Source: Aselliscus stoliczkanus (lineage: Eukaryota > Chordata > Mammalia > Chiroptera > Hipposideridae). From it: a DNA stretch of 64,000 nt. The stretch is taken from contig CM066736.1 in NCBI GenBank assembly GCA_033961575.1, forward strand, positions 10,759,501 through 10,823,500, read 5' to 3'. The position numbers and the translations under genes were made by a program. Under the pieces are notes generated by a model. That model saw nothing but the letters and a program-made list of their open reading frames with translations. It did not search any database and was not told where the DNA came from. The first letter of the stretch is position 1; each line of letters starts with the position of its first letter. Positions 12,059 through 23,556 of this stretch are shown in pieces.

Positions 12059-15000
12059 AAGAAAAACTCTTAAAAGCTGTCAAAAGGAAAGAAAGACACA
12101 TTGTGTAAAGGGAAACAAAGACAATATTTACAACAGACTTCTCATCAGAAAATATGTAAGCCAGAAAACAATGGAACATGCTGAAAGAAAAAAAAACTCC
12201 GTATCTAGAATTCTAGATCAAGCACAAACATCCTTCATAATGAAAATGCAGATTTTTGTAAAAGATGAACAGAAGCCAATGGAACCACATCATAATAAAT
12301 GTAACTACAATAAATGCTTTAAAAGACAGTCTTCAAGTGCAAGGAAAATATCAGATGGAAACCTGGATTTACGCAAAAGAATAACGAACACCAGAAAGAG
12401 TTAATAATGTAGTATTATTTGGATTCAAACTGTGATAACTTAAAGATGTATATTATAAAACCTTCACCAGTACCTCAAACGTTAAAACAAAGAGGCATAT
12501 CTAATAAGCTTGATGTTAAAGATGAAATGGAATCACTAAGAAAAAAAAAAAACACTCCAATAATCCAAAAGCAAGCAGAAAAAGGGAGAAAAAGGAAAAA
12601 AAATAGATGGGGCAGATAGAGTGGAAAGCCAGGATAGCAGACTTTAAACCAATCATATCAATATAATTATATTAAATATAAATAGTCTATTATAATTAAA
12701 AGACACCCCTTCTCAGGATGGATAAAAGGCCAACTATACATTGCCCAAAAGAATGCACTTTAAATATAAAGACAACTTAGGTTAGAGGTAAAATGTTTTA
12801 AAAAAAGAGATATTGTATATCACATAACACATATTACAAGAGAGCTGAAGTGGCTAGATTAATATCAAAGTTGACTATAAGAGGATTATTACTAGGAATA
12901 AAGAGTAAAGTTTTGCAATGATAAAAATGTCAATTCTTCAAATGACATAAATCCCAAACGTGTATGCACTTAGTAACAAAGCTTCAAAATATATGAAGCA
13001 AAAACTGATATCTCTAAAAGGAGAAATTGACAAACCCAGAATTATAATTGGAGATTTCAACAGGCCTCCTCTCAGCAGCTGATAGAACAAGTAGACAGAA
13101 AATCAATAAGGATATAGAAAACATGAACAACACTATCAACCAAACTGACATTTATACATTACACTCAACAACAGAATTCACATTTTTTTCAAATGCACAC
13201 AGAACATTCACCAAGAGAAACCATATGATGGGCCATAAAAAAAAAAAAAATCAGTATTTTTTTTTAAATTGAAATTTCTTAATATAATTAAATTTGAAAT
13301 TAACAAAATATTGAGAATGCCCCAGACACACAGCAAATCTGGAAATTAAATAATATTTCTAAATAACACATAAGACAAAAAAAAACTGAAAGGAAACTAA
13401 GAAATATTTTGAACTGATTATGAAAACAAAATATACCAAAATGTGTGGGACACAAGTAAAACGGAGCAAAAAGATAAATCGGTAGCTTTAAACATTTATA
13501 TTGGAAAGGAAGAAAGGTATATTGCTCTAAGTTTCTTCCTTCGGAAGCTAGGAAAACAAGTGTTAATTAAACCAAATGTAAAATTCAGGTAAAGAATGAA
13601 GAGTACAGAAGAAATAAATAAAATAGAAAAAAACAATATAACAAAACGCTAGTTATTTTAAAAGATCAATAAAATTGACAAATGTCTCACTGGGTTAATC
13701 AAGAGAGAAAGAAAAGACAAATTACCGAAATCAGGAATGAAAGATCACATCCTAAAGACACTGAAAAGATAATGGAATTATTATAAACAACTTTGTGCCA
13801 ATAATTACAAATACTTAAATGGACCAATTTTCTGAATTACCAAATTTAATACAGACAAAAAAATAGAAAACTTGAACAGCTCTATATGTATTAAAGAAAT
13901 GGAATTTATAATTTAAAACCTTCCCACAAAGAATTCTCCATGGCTCCACTGAAAACTTCTATCAAACATCTTAAGAAGAAATACCAACCAGTCCTACACA
14001 AACTTTTACAGAAAACAGACGAGGACCACTTCCCAAATCATTTATTTTATGAGGAAGATATTACTAAGATCAATGCCACTACAAGAAAAGAAATCTACAT
14101 GCCAACATCCTTCATAAACATAGATTTCAAAATCAGCAACTAATTAGCAAATCAAATCCAACAATTTATAAAATGACATCATACCCTACACATGGAATTT
14201 ATCTTGGGAATTCAAGCTTAGTTGGATTAGTTCAAAAACCCATCAATGAAATTTCCTATATTAACAAAACACAACCTATGATTATCTCAATAGATGCAGA
14301 AAAAATATTTAACAAAACATAACAACCTCATCATGGTAAAAACTAAGCAAACTAGGAATTAAAGGGAACTTCCTCAGCCCGATTAAAAGATAAAAAACCT
14401 ACAGCTAACACCACAATTAATGATGGAAGATTGAAGATTTTCCACCAAGGAACAGGAACAAAGCAAGGTTGTACACTCTTAGCACTTTTATTAAACTTTG
14501 TACTGTAGGTCCTAATCAATGCTATAAAGCACAAAAAAGAAATAAAAGGCATACAGACTGGAAAAGAAGCTGTAACATCATCTTTATTCCCAGACAACAT
14601 CACCATATACATTCACAAAAATTAAAGGATTTTACAGAAAAGCTATTAAAATAGTTGAGTTTAGGGAAGTTGCAGTAGTATATAAAATTTAATTTACATG
14701 TAGCATAAATATACAAAATTTAATTGTATTTCTACATACTAGCAGTAAACAGTTGGAAAATATTTTAAAACAATGCCATTTTAACAGCATTGAAAACTAT
14801 GAACTGATTAGGGATAAATTTAATAATATATCTTCCAGACGTGTGCACCAAAAACCTCAAACAATGTTGAGAAACTGAAGATCTAAATAAATGGAAACTA
14901 GACCATGTTCATGAACTGCAAGACCTAAAATAACAATTCTCCTGTCAATTCTCCCCAATTTGATCTACAGGTTCAACAAAATCATAATCAAATCCCCTCA

Positions 15001-15690
15001 GGGTTTTGTTTTGGTTTTTTTTAACAAATTGAAGGTTGATTCTAAAACTGATATTGAAATGCGAAGTATCCAGAAGAGGAATAACAATTTTGAAAAAGAA
15101 AAAAAGTTGGAAAATTTACCGATTTCAAGACATGCTATATAATCAATACAGTGTGATTATTGGCATAAGAAACATGTAGATCAAACAAACAGAATATAAA
15201 TCCAGAAATAAATTCATGCATATACACATATTCAATACACTCAACTGATTCAGTGATATCAAGATAATTCAACGGGAAAAGTACAGTCTTTTCAACAAAT
15301 GATGCTGAAACAACTAGATAGCCACATGCAGAAAGAACTTCAACCCTTTCCTCACACCACAAAAAAAATTAATTCAAAGTGGATCACTTAATCACAGACC
15401 TAAACCTAATAATTAACACACAAAACTTCCGTTAAGAAATCATGTGAGAATCTTTGCTAACTTGGAATAGCAATTAAAACTCATGTATAGCTGGTGGGAA
15501 TGAAATGGTACAACCATTTTTTTAAGTTTAACAGTACTTTATAAAGTGAAACCTTTATTTCCCACATGATTCAGCAAATACACTCCTAGTTACTTAGAAA
15601 AATAAAAATATGCCCCGTAAAAAACCATTAAGTTCATAACAATGGATAGATAAGCACACTGTGATATATCAATTCAAGAAACTACTACTT

Positions 15691-16141
15691 GGGCCGGCCG
15701 AGTGGCGCATTGGTTAAGCTCTGGTTTTGGGATGCCAGCGGCCCCGGTTCGGATCCCACATGAGGGCCAGTGACACTGCCCTCTACAGCTAACAACAGCT
15801 CCACCTGGAGCTGGGCTGTGCGAGCCCCGGTGATGGTGTGGGCTGCAGCCCCTGCTGCAGTGGGCTGCCATAGGCTACAGTGAGTGGCCCGCAGCCAGCG
15901 TGAGCGGCTGGCAGCCAAGCGTGAGCTGCCAATAGCCGCAGTGAGCGACATCCAGAGGCCAGCGACCGATCTGCCTCATCCGGGAAGAGCGCAATGACGA
16001 TACCAACAGTGAAGCAACATCCTCCGCAACTAAACTGAAGAACAAGAAGACAGCAACTTGTCTGTTCCCCTTCCCCGATTCCCCAACGCTGTTCCCCTCC
16101 ACCAAATCCCCAATAAAATCTTTAAAAAAAAAAAAAAAAAA
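15691..16141 (+). mobile_element. Long SINE, internal-duplication subfamily
   Basis: Complete element with a perfect 15-bp target-site duplication AAGAAACTACTACTT (15676-15690 and 16142-16156), inserted into the 3' part of the L1. It lacks TAT in the head ('CCCACATGAGGG' instead of 'CCCACATATGAGGG') and carries a duplicated CAGCC-GCGTGAGC segment at about 15890-15930. It shares both traits with the copy at 20451. Confidence 0.95.
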
Positions 16142-16419
16142 AAGAAACTACTACTTAGCAATAAAAAGCAATAACCTACTTAAGCGACAAGAAGAAACCA
16201 AAGACGACTATACTCATATGATTCCATTTATAAAAAATTCTAGAAAAGGCAAAATGAATACACCATAACAGTAGATCAGTGGTTGCCTGGAGGTGCAGTG
16301 AGTGGATTCACAGATACATACATTTGTCAAAACTCATGAAACTGTACTTACTTGCTTAAAATGAGTATATTTTTGCATGTAAATTATATCTTAATAAAGA
16401 CAGAAAATCAAAAGTTTAT

Positions 16420-17590
16420 GTATTAATGGAAGAATCCATGTAAAAAAAACCTCTCAATAAAATCTATTTTTAATATAGCCAAAGTACCATCTTGCTCATC
16501 TCCAAGGTAACTGTGAATCTCATATAAAGTATATAATATTTCCAAAAAAATTATTTTCATGCCTAACTACATCAAAACACTAGTTAATGATTCAGATTTG
16601 TTAACCTTAAATAAAGAGAACTCATGAAATTTCTGGAAACCGAACCATTTAATGAAGTTTGTAAGTGATGTTAGAATGATGTCTTGCCCAACTGCAGTAA
16701 CAGACTATAAATAGAAATTCGCACCTTCCTCTACAGTAACATATAAGCTACATTGCTGGGAATGACAACGTGCCCACTTAAAGAACTACATTTCCCAGCC
16801 TCCCGGAGATTAAGCGAAGCCAGATGTGTTGTAAGAAACTTCCTGGAAGTTTCCTTTAAAAGGAGGGCTGAGGTCTTCCTACATTTCCACCTCCTATCTA
16901 TCTAGAATGCCACCATGGTGACTTGAGTTTGAACAGCCATCTTGGACAATATGCTATTTGTGATAAACTCAAGATGATTTAGTAAACGGAAAAAGAGCCT
17001 GGGTCTTTGGGTGACTGAGAAGTAACCAAACCAGTTCAGAAATACCTGCTTCCAAGTTGCTTATATACAAAAAATAAATTTGTATCTTATTTAAGCTATT
17101 TGTCTATTTTTTAATAAGTACATGATTATGTCACTATAATAAATTATTTTTATAAAAGCATTTCAGCAACTTACTTTTTGTTTTTAAAAACTAAAAGACT
17201 TTTAGTGAGGTGATGAATTTTTTTTTAAAAACTATGTTGTTACCTAGGTTTTTACTTTGCCCCAGTCATCGATCAAAAAAGAATAAACTATCCTAATTTT
17301 TAATTTCCAAATGATTCCTCAATTTGGACTAGAGCACTCCAAGAGAAAAAAAAAATCTATCTGCCTATCTGTGGGAAGAAATTTTAAGCTGCATTATTTC
17401 TCCATTAATCTGATGAAACTTTAAAAAAATGTAAACTATATTATCACTCCATTAATCTCAGGCAAATCTATATGCTCCAGTGATTTCTACCTTCATGCTT
17501 TCACTAAATTATATGGTCTACACTTTTAATTTTTAAAAGTGGGGTGAGGGTAGAATAAAAGAAACCAATGTTTGGAATACCTAGGGATAG
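16420..17590. other. Intronic sequence, nothing recognised
   Basis: A+T-rich. I see no gene. Short blocks may be old repeats but no family is recognisable. Confidence 0.5.
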
Positions 17591-17614
17591 CTTCGCAGAA
17601 GCCCAAAACTGATT

Positions 17615-17616
<2 letters not shown>

Positions 17617-17646
<30 letters not shown>

Positions 17647-17695
17647 TAAGAGAAAAGAAAGAGAGAAAGAGAGAGAAAGAGAAAGAGAGAGGGGG

Positions 17696-17761
<66 letters not shown>
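17617..17761 (+). repeat. Compound microsatellite (GATA/GACA, GA-rich, (AG)n)
   Basis: GATA/GACA units at about 17617-17648 are followed by an imperfect purine tract and then a pure AG run of about 60 bp from 17701 to 17761. The minus-strand frames rich in SLSLSL residues are translations of this repeat, not genes. Confidence 0.97.
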
Positions 17762-17763
<2 letters not shown>

Positions 17764-17773
17764 ACAATACAAT

Positions 17774-17988
17774 ATACTGGTTAAGTAGTCATGCTCCAAA
17801 GTCAGTGACTCAGCTCCATCACTTGCACACTCCGTGTGAACTTGGGCAAGTTACGTGCATTCCATACTTCAGTTTTCTGAAAAATGGGAACAGTGATATA
17901 CACCTCCTAGGATCTTGGTGAGAAAATGTATTTAGCAGGTAAGTGGTGAAACAGTTCCAGACATTCAGTAAGCACTCAGAAAAAGCAA
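17774..17988 (+). mobile_element. MIR SINE
   Basis: MIR blocks in order: 'TACTGGTTAAGTAGTCATGC', 'GTGAACTTGGGCAAGTTAC', 'TTCAGTTTTCTGAAAAATGG', 'CATTCAGTAAGCACTCAG'. Confidence 0.85.
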
Positions 17989-18207
17989 AAGCTCCGAGGG
18001 GAGACTGCATAACATGTAAAGGTCTGACTTGAAACACAGATTCCTATTAGTGAGTGGCAAAAATTTTAAATGGAAAAAAAAACCAAACTTTTTAGAGATT
18101 GAATACTTTTAAAAATAAGAAAACTCACAGAATGTATATACCCATATGTATGAAAAGATAGTCATAACCTCATTAGAAATAAAGAAACTAAAAATTGAGA
18201 TTTGACA

Positions 18208-18319
18208 GGCTGGCCAAGTGGCGCGGTGGTTAAGCACTGGCTTGGGAAGCCAGCGGCCCTGGTTCGGGTCCCACATATGAGGGCCAGTGACACTGCCCTC
18301 AAAAAAAAAAAAAAAAAAT
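18208..18319 (+). mobile_element. Short tRNA-headed SINE
   Basis: Short form ending directly in poly(A) after 'GTGACACTGCCC'. The duplicated target AAATTGAGATTTG flanks both ends. Confidence 0.93.
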
Positions 18320-18801
18320 TGAGATTTGGTTTTTTTGCTCAGAGTGGAAAAAACTAAAATGAGTTTTACTGAGGCTGAGAATAGAAGAAATGCGCATTTA
18401 TTTATATAGTGCCCATAGGAATGTAAACTGACATATCTTTTTAAAGAATTTATGGCTATAATTATCAAAATTTAATACATAACTATACTATTACAGAAAA
18501 AAAATTAATCTTACGTTTCTTACAGTTGATAATTAAATAATACATCCCATCCTATGAAAGAGGATTCAACTGTTAAAAAAATAATAATAAAGAAAGAGGT
18601 TATCTAAATTTAATGACTGGAAAATATTCTAAGGCAATGTTAAACAGAAAAGTGTGTTGCAGGGAAAGTTGGAGAATTAGCCCATCAGCGATTTTTTTAA
18701 ACAACAAATATGTTCATCATCGAGATGATGCATAAACACACTGATATAAAAGTGAGTTACAATTGCCCATTGTTGGAACATTAATATGGTGAATGTTTTT
18801 A

Positions 18802-18917
18802 TTTTTTTATTTATTTTTTTTTTTTGAGGGCAGTGTCACTGGCCCTCATATGTGGGACCGAACCGGGGTCGCTGGGTTCCCAGGCCAGCGCTTAACCACC
18901 GCGCCACTCGGCCGGCC
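18802..18917 (-). mobile_element. Short SINE inserted in the left end of the mariner element
   Basis: Minus-strand short form. It duplicated the mariner end itself: GGTGAATGTTTTTA occurs at 18788-18801 and 18922-18935. The SINE is therefore younger than the palindromic element. Confidence 0.95.
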
Positions 18918-18957
18918 TAAAGGTGAATGTTTTTAAATTTAAAAAAATTTATTACAG

Positions 18958-19195
18958 GGGCGGCTGGTTGGCTTGGGTGGTTAGAGCACAGGCTCATAGC
19001 GCCGAGGTTGCCAGTTCGATTCCCACATGGGCCAAGGAGCTGCACCCTCCAAAATGAGATTGAAACAACTGCTTGATTTTGAGTTGATGGGTCCTGGAAA
19101 AACGCCCTCCACAACTAGACTGAAACAACTACTTGACTTGCAGCTGATGGGTCCTGGAAGGGCACACTGTTCTCCAATAAAATTTCTTTAAAAAG
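18958..19195 (+). mobile_element. VES/Rhin-1-like SINE inserted in the mariner element
   Basis: The head 'GGTTGCCAGTTCGATTCCCA' has a B box. It is followed by two copies of a block with 'ACTAGACTGAAACAACT'-like sequence and 'GATGGGTCCTGGAA', and a 'TCTCCAATAAAATTTCTT' tail. Perfect target duplication AAATTTATTACAG at 18945-18957 and 19196-19208. This is the closest of the copies here to published bat VES/Rhin SINEs as I remember them. Confidence 0.9.
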
Positions 19196-19777
19196 AAATT
19201 TATTACAGTAAAAGACACATTGTCATTAATCCCCCTCAGAATACTCCCCCTCGCTTCAAACACACTTATCCCATCATTCTTGCCACTTTCTGAAGCAGTT
19301 CTGGAAGTCTTCTTTTGTGGGTGTCTTTAGTTGCGCTGTCGTGGTGGTTGCCTCGATGTCCTGAATCATTTCGACTTCGGGGAAGAGCCAGAAGTCACAT
19401 GGGGCCAGATCCAGTGAATAAGATGGATGAGGACACACTGTAATGCTTTTGACAGAAACTGCCATATACCAGAAGCAATGTGTGACACAGACAGCTGTCA
19501 AGATAGAAGATGATTTATGGCATACTTGTCACACACTGTTACTAAGGTTTGACGCGCTGCTTCCCGTATGGAAGATCCCTGCCTTTCTGTAGGATGGCGC
19601 TCGGCAGCAGCATTCACCGTAGTTTGTGATCACAACAGAAAGACTCGGTGTCACACATCACTTCTGGTACAGCAATTTCTGTCAAATAAAAACATTATGG
19701 TGTGTCCTCATCCACTTTATTCACCAAATCTGGTACCATGCGACTTCTGGCTCTTCCCCAAAGTCAAAATGCCTCAG

Positions 19778-19926
19778 GGCCGGCCAAGTGGCTCAGTTGG
19801 TTAAGAGCTCGCTCAAGAGTGCGAGCCGAGCTCTGAGCAACAGCAGTTCGATGCCCAGCCCAAGCTGAGCTGCTGCTGAGCTGCCAACAGGTGGCAGGAT
19901 GGCTCAGCTATAAAAAAAAAAAAAAA
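19778..19926 (+). mobile_element. Intermediate SINE inserted in the mariner right arm
   Basis: Head 'AGTGGCTCAGTTGGTTAAGA', a CGAGCC/GCTGAGC-rich middle, and 'AGGATGGCTCAGCTAT' plus poly(A). Flanked by AAAATGCCTCAG and AAAATGATTCAG, a diverged target duplication. It interrupts the transposase-derived frame. Confidence 0.9.
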
Positions 19927-20143
19927 TGATTCAGGACATCAAGGCAGCCCCAACAGCACAACTAAAGACACTCACGACAGAGGACTTCCAGAGCTGCTTC
20001 AGAAAGTGGCAATTACAATGGGATAAGTGTGTTCGAATTGAGGGAGTATTTTTAGGGGGCTTAACAGCAATGTGTCTTTTACTGTAATAAATTTATTTAA
20101 ACATTCACCATATGTTTTTTTTTTATCACACCTCATGTATATA

Positions 20144-20378
20144 CTGGGAATGCCAAAAAAAATGTATACACATTTTAAGAGATGACCAACGTTGCTCAAG
20201 CAGTAGTTTGCCGAAATCAGGAGTGTCTGGGCACTGATGGTATCACTTTGAGCACCTCGCTATTGCCAAAGTAAAACGTGAATTGCATTCATCTTTTGTT
20301 ATAGGTATATATTGAGTATTATCATTTTAATAGTTTTTTCTTTCTTAAAATGTGTATATACTTTTTGGGCACCCTCAG
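20144..20378 (-). mobile_element. Mariner-like MITE, copy 2
   Basis: A 235-bp element flanked by TA on both sides. The left end CTGGGAATGCCAAAAAAAAT and the right end ...ACTTTTTGGGCACCCTCAG are inverted repeats of about 36 bp that include ACACATTTTAAGA. It is the opposite orientation of the copy at 4131-4341. It has no coding capacity. Confidence 0.88.
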
Positions 20379-20450
20379 TATATAAACACATACACTAAAC
20401 ATTGACGATTAAAACTATTTTTAATAGGGAATGATAAACATAAAATTCTA

Positions 20451-20920
20451 GGGCCGGCCGAGTGGCGCATTGGTTAAGCGCTGGTTTTGGGATGCCAGCG
20501 GCCCCGGTTCGGATCCCACATGAGGGCCAGTGACACTGCCCTCTACAGCTAACAACAGCTCCACCTGGAGCTGGGCTGTGCGAGCCCCGGTGACAGTGTA
20601 GGCTGCAGCCCCTGCTGCAGTGGGCTGCCATAGGCTACAGTGAGTGGCCCGCAGCCAGCGTGAGCGGCCGGCAGCCAAGCATGAGCTGCCAATAGCCGCG
20701 GTGAGCGACATCCAGAGGCTGAGACCAATCTGCCTCATCCGGGAAGAGCGCAATGATGATACCAACAGTGAAGCAACATCCTCCGCAACTAAACTGAAGA
20801 ACGAAAAGACAGCAACTTGTCTGTTCCCCTTCCCCGATTCCCCAACGCTGTTCCCCTCCGCCAATTCCCCAATAAAATCTTTAAAAAAAAAAATAAAAAA
20901 AAAAAAAAAAAAAAAAAAAA
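20451..20920 (+). mobile_element. Long SINE, internal-duplication subfamily
   Basis: Complete element with a perfect 12-bp target duplication CATAAAATTCTA (20439-20450 and 20921-20932). The poly(A) is long (about 40 bp with one T), which suggests a fairly recent insertion. It shares the subfamily features of the copy at 15691: 'CCCACATGAGGG' and the duplicated CAGCC-GCGTGAGC segment. Confidence 0.95.
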
Positions 20921-20934
20921 CATAAAATTCTAGA

Positions 20935-22870
20935 TAATAGTTACCTCTGAAGGAAGAGGAAAGAGAATGGGAAGGGAAGGGAACCACAGGATTTCATAAA
21001 TGATAAAATATGATTTTTCTTGCTCTGGGTATTAGATATATGGGTGTTTGTTGCACTGTGATTCTTTCTACCTTATGTATGATTTATACATGCTATTTTT
21101 GTCTACTCCATATCTAATATAAACAATTTTGAAACTGCGTATGTGCATAGGCACACATATACACGAAAGCAAGAAAAAAAACTGGAACAATCAAAATTAA
21201 ATTACTGGTAGTTACCTCCTCATGGGAGAGGGAACCTTCAAGTTTTATGTTAGATCTTTCAATATTATTTAAACTTCAAAATAATTATGCAATGTTTTAC
21301 TAAATTTATAAAATAAACTGAACTTTTAAAATTATAATTTTGAAAATTGTAACCACATGGAAAGTGTTAGTGCATGCAGCTGAATAAAAAACTATATTTA
21401 CAAGAACAGAAGAATTGGGGTAAATCTGATCTAATGGAGTGGCAGGATTATGGGTAATTTTTCACAGTTTTAATTTCTTGGAAATTTTATTTCATAGAAA
21501 TATTTTGTATTTCATTAGAACTACCTCACTTGGAGAGAAACGAACGAAAAATGACAAGTGCAAGAAAGCCAACTCTCTACCTTCAGGGTCGCCAAGTGAA
21601 AAATCTACCCGCATGGGAAGGCTGAATGAATTACAGCCAATTGACAATAGATAGCACACGCTGTGCCAGTAAGTGCACTCAAAACAACTGGAGGGGATCC
21701 CCACCACACCAAGGAGATTACATCAAAAGGCTCTGAAGTGCATATGTACATTGAAGCGCTTAACTGAGAACTGGCACTGCCAAGTGAAAGTGCAACAGTG
21801 GCAGGAAAGGAAGGCCCCAGTGCACGGGAAGCCCAGGAATGTGAGGGCAAAGAAAACGGGTGTGGAGGGATGGGCAGACGGCAGGGAGGAGGGAGAACTA
21901 GGACATGGCATAACAAGCACACTCTCGATACCTATAAAAATATTATACAATCCAAAAGTTAAGTGCTCAAGGAACAAAGAACAGAATGACAGCAATGAAA
22001 ATTTAAAGAACTCCCAAGTCAGAAGGAGGAACAAGCACCAAAGACACACAGTTTTGTAGTCTTTACATATCTGTCCTCTCTATTCTATCCACCATGCCAA
22101 TTCCTAAAAATTAGCAATTTCCACAAAGACACGGAAAACAGAGGTAAAAGTCTATTTCATCCTCCTACCAAAACATCACTGCTATGAAATTAATATAAAC
22201 AAAACCTTTAAACAAAAAACTAAATGAAAACATCCCAAAGCAGATTTGCTGATGGGAAAAAAAAAAAATCTGCTTTCTGAACTTACCACTATTAAAAGCA
22301 GAGGCTCTGTAACAAAGGCTGAGGGAGAGAGTCAATTGCTGTTAGGGTGCCTCCCCCATTTCCTTTCTTCCTGTTAAGGTTTCTCCATGCCCATTTCTAA
22401 TAATCAAAATTTCAAGAGCTCCTCTCCTGCCAAAATATTCTGATTCCCACCACCCACCCACCCACCAGTCTTGCCTTCTCCTTTCTTCCCCACCTTTTTT
22501 CTCTCAGCTTAAAAGAGAAATCTTATTCCCAATGCCTCAAGTCTTTTCTAAAAATGGGTGGTTATAAACGCTAATGTTTGATTTTACTTTCTTTTCATGA
22601 TCCCCTGCCTTTCTGTGCCCGGCTTCTGTAGAAGTTTAATTTTAAAGGTTTGAGTTCTACAGGGCTTAGTTTAACAGCAAGAACCCAGGCTCAGTGAATC
22701 CTTTCATACATACATATGCGTACACTCCTATGATCAAAGTGTACATCTTCTGCTAACTACAGCTCATGGGTGTTGCCAACTGTTCCTCCTTGTTAGGCAC
22801 ACACAAAAGTGCAAATGCCACAAAACCATCATTTGATTCCTCTCCTATGACACAAATAATTGGTCACTAC
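20935..22870. other. Intronic sequence, nothing recognised
   Basis: No gene recognised. Open frames of 60-130 residues at 21439-22059 overlap on both strands and have no domain, conserved motif or splice support. Short C-rich stretches (CCACCCACCCACCCACC at about 22450) are low complexity. Confidence 0.5.
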
Positions 22871-22879
22871 ATCCTGTCA

Positions 22880-23155
22880 ATTCTACTTCCAAAATATTAC
22901 CTGAATCCTTGTCTTTCTCTCTATTCCTACTGGCCCTGCATAATTTCTCACATCTAGGCTACTTTTCAGTGTCTCTACTATTACAATCCCCACTCCACAG
23001 AGCCCACATGAGTTTTCTCTCTGAATCATAAATCTGATGTCATGATCCTCCTTAAAACCCTCTAGGCATTCCCATATGCACGCAGAATAAACTTTCAGTT
23101 TCTTCATGTCATTTAATCTGGCATCAAACATCACCTTTCAGTCTTATCTTCCATC
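22880..23155 (+). mobile_element. L2 LINE fragment
   Basis: Matches the L2 3' region in order: 'CTGATGTCATGATCCTCC', 'TTAAAACCCTCTAGGCATTC', 'GAATAAACTTTCAGTTTCTT'. Diverged, plus orientation. Confidence 0.65.
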
Positions 23156-23431
23156 TATTAAAGATTAGACATTAAATAAAACATAGGTAAATTTTTAAAA
23201 AGTAGTAATTTCCAAGAATGTCAAGAAATGTTATTGTATGACTTAATGCATTACATATGTAATTATTTACATAACTGACAAACTTATTCATCCCAACCAT
23301 ACAATATTATCACCAAACTCAAACTTATACAAAACAGCTCAACAAAGTTCTATCCAGATATTATATTAAAACAGAATTGAGCTGTTTAAAATATTTCTAT
23401 TTTCATTTTCAATATTAAAATGTAAGATCAC

Positions 23432-23541
23432 GGGCCGGCCAAGTGACGCGGTGGTTAAGCGCTGGCTTGGGAAGTCAGTGGCCCCAGCTGGGGTCCCACA
23501 TATGAGGGCCAGTGACACTGCCCTCAAAACAACAACAACAA
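23432..23541 (+). mobile_element. Short tRNA-headed SINE
   Basis: Short form with an (AAC)n-containing tail. Perfect target duplication AAAATGTAAGATCAC at 23417-23431 and 23542-23556. Confidence 0.95.
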
Positions 23542-23556
23542 AAAATGTAAGATCAC

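Larger units (their letters stand above)
11080..16415 (+). mobile_element. L1M LINE with decayed ORF2, interrupted
   Basis: Left part: 'ATTCACAATGTCCAGCATCC', an L1M 5' region motif. At about 12955-13250 the plus strand translates to L1 ORF2 endonuclease-like fragments such as TSRQKINKDIENMNNTINQT and RNHMMGHK. At about 14276-14330 there is a reverse-transcriptase-like stretch (IISIDAEK in pieces), and at 14440-14600 further RT-region remnants. The 3' end is typical: 'CATATGATTCCATTTATAAA', 'GATCAGTGGTTGCCTGGAGG', '...TTATATCTTAATAAAG'. Many stops, frameshifts and internal losses mean it cannot be active. SINEs are inserted at 11951 and 15691. The interval 11190-11470 (T/G-rich) may be foreign to the element. 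Confidence 0.8.
18787..20110. mobile_element. Palindromic mariner derivative with three nested SINEs
   Basis: Both outer ends read TGGTGAATGTTT (the right one as the complement, AAACATTCACCA) and both are flanked by TA. The left arm, read on the minus strand, encodes the C-terminal part of a mariner transposase: the peptide SLDLAPCDFWLFPEVEMIQD includes the last catalytic aspartate region. The right arm encodes the same region on the plus strand (SPNLVPCDFWLFPKVKM). The arms (about 18922-18957 plus 19209-19510; about 19640-19777 plus 19927-20110) are inverted copies of the same 3' half, separated by about 130 bp. There is no start, no first catalytic aspartates and no complete frame. Without its three SINEs the element would be about 780 bp. 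Confidence 0.85.

Noticed and set aside
12955..14650. Possible coding gene with reverse-transcriptase-like motifs
   Set aside because: Numerous stops and frameshifts, with typical L1 3' sequence downstream. It is a dead LINE.
15691..15770. tRNA gene-like A and B boxes
   Set aside because: The same sequence begins every SINE, is followed by the SINE body and poly(A), and is flanked by target duplications. The heads are not functional tRNA genes.
17504..17799. Minus-strand frames rich in SLSLSL
   Set aside because: Translation of the (AG)n microsatellite.
19568..19868. Plus-strand frame with HPLYSPNLVPCDFWLFP
   Set aside because: As a host gene: it is a fragment of mariner transposase running into a SINE, with no start or N-terminal domain.
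21439..22059. Frames of 71-128 residues on both strands
   Set aside because: Overlapping on opposite strands and featureless. No evidence for a gene.
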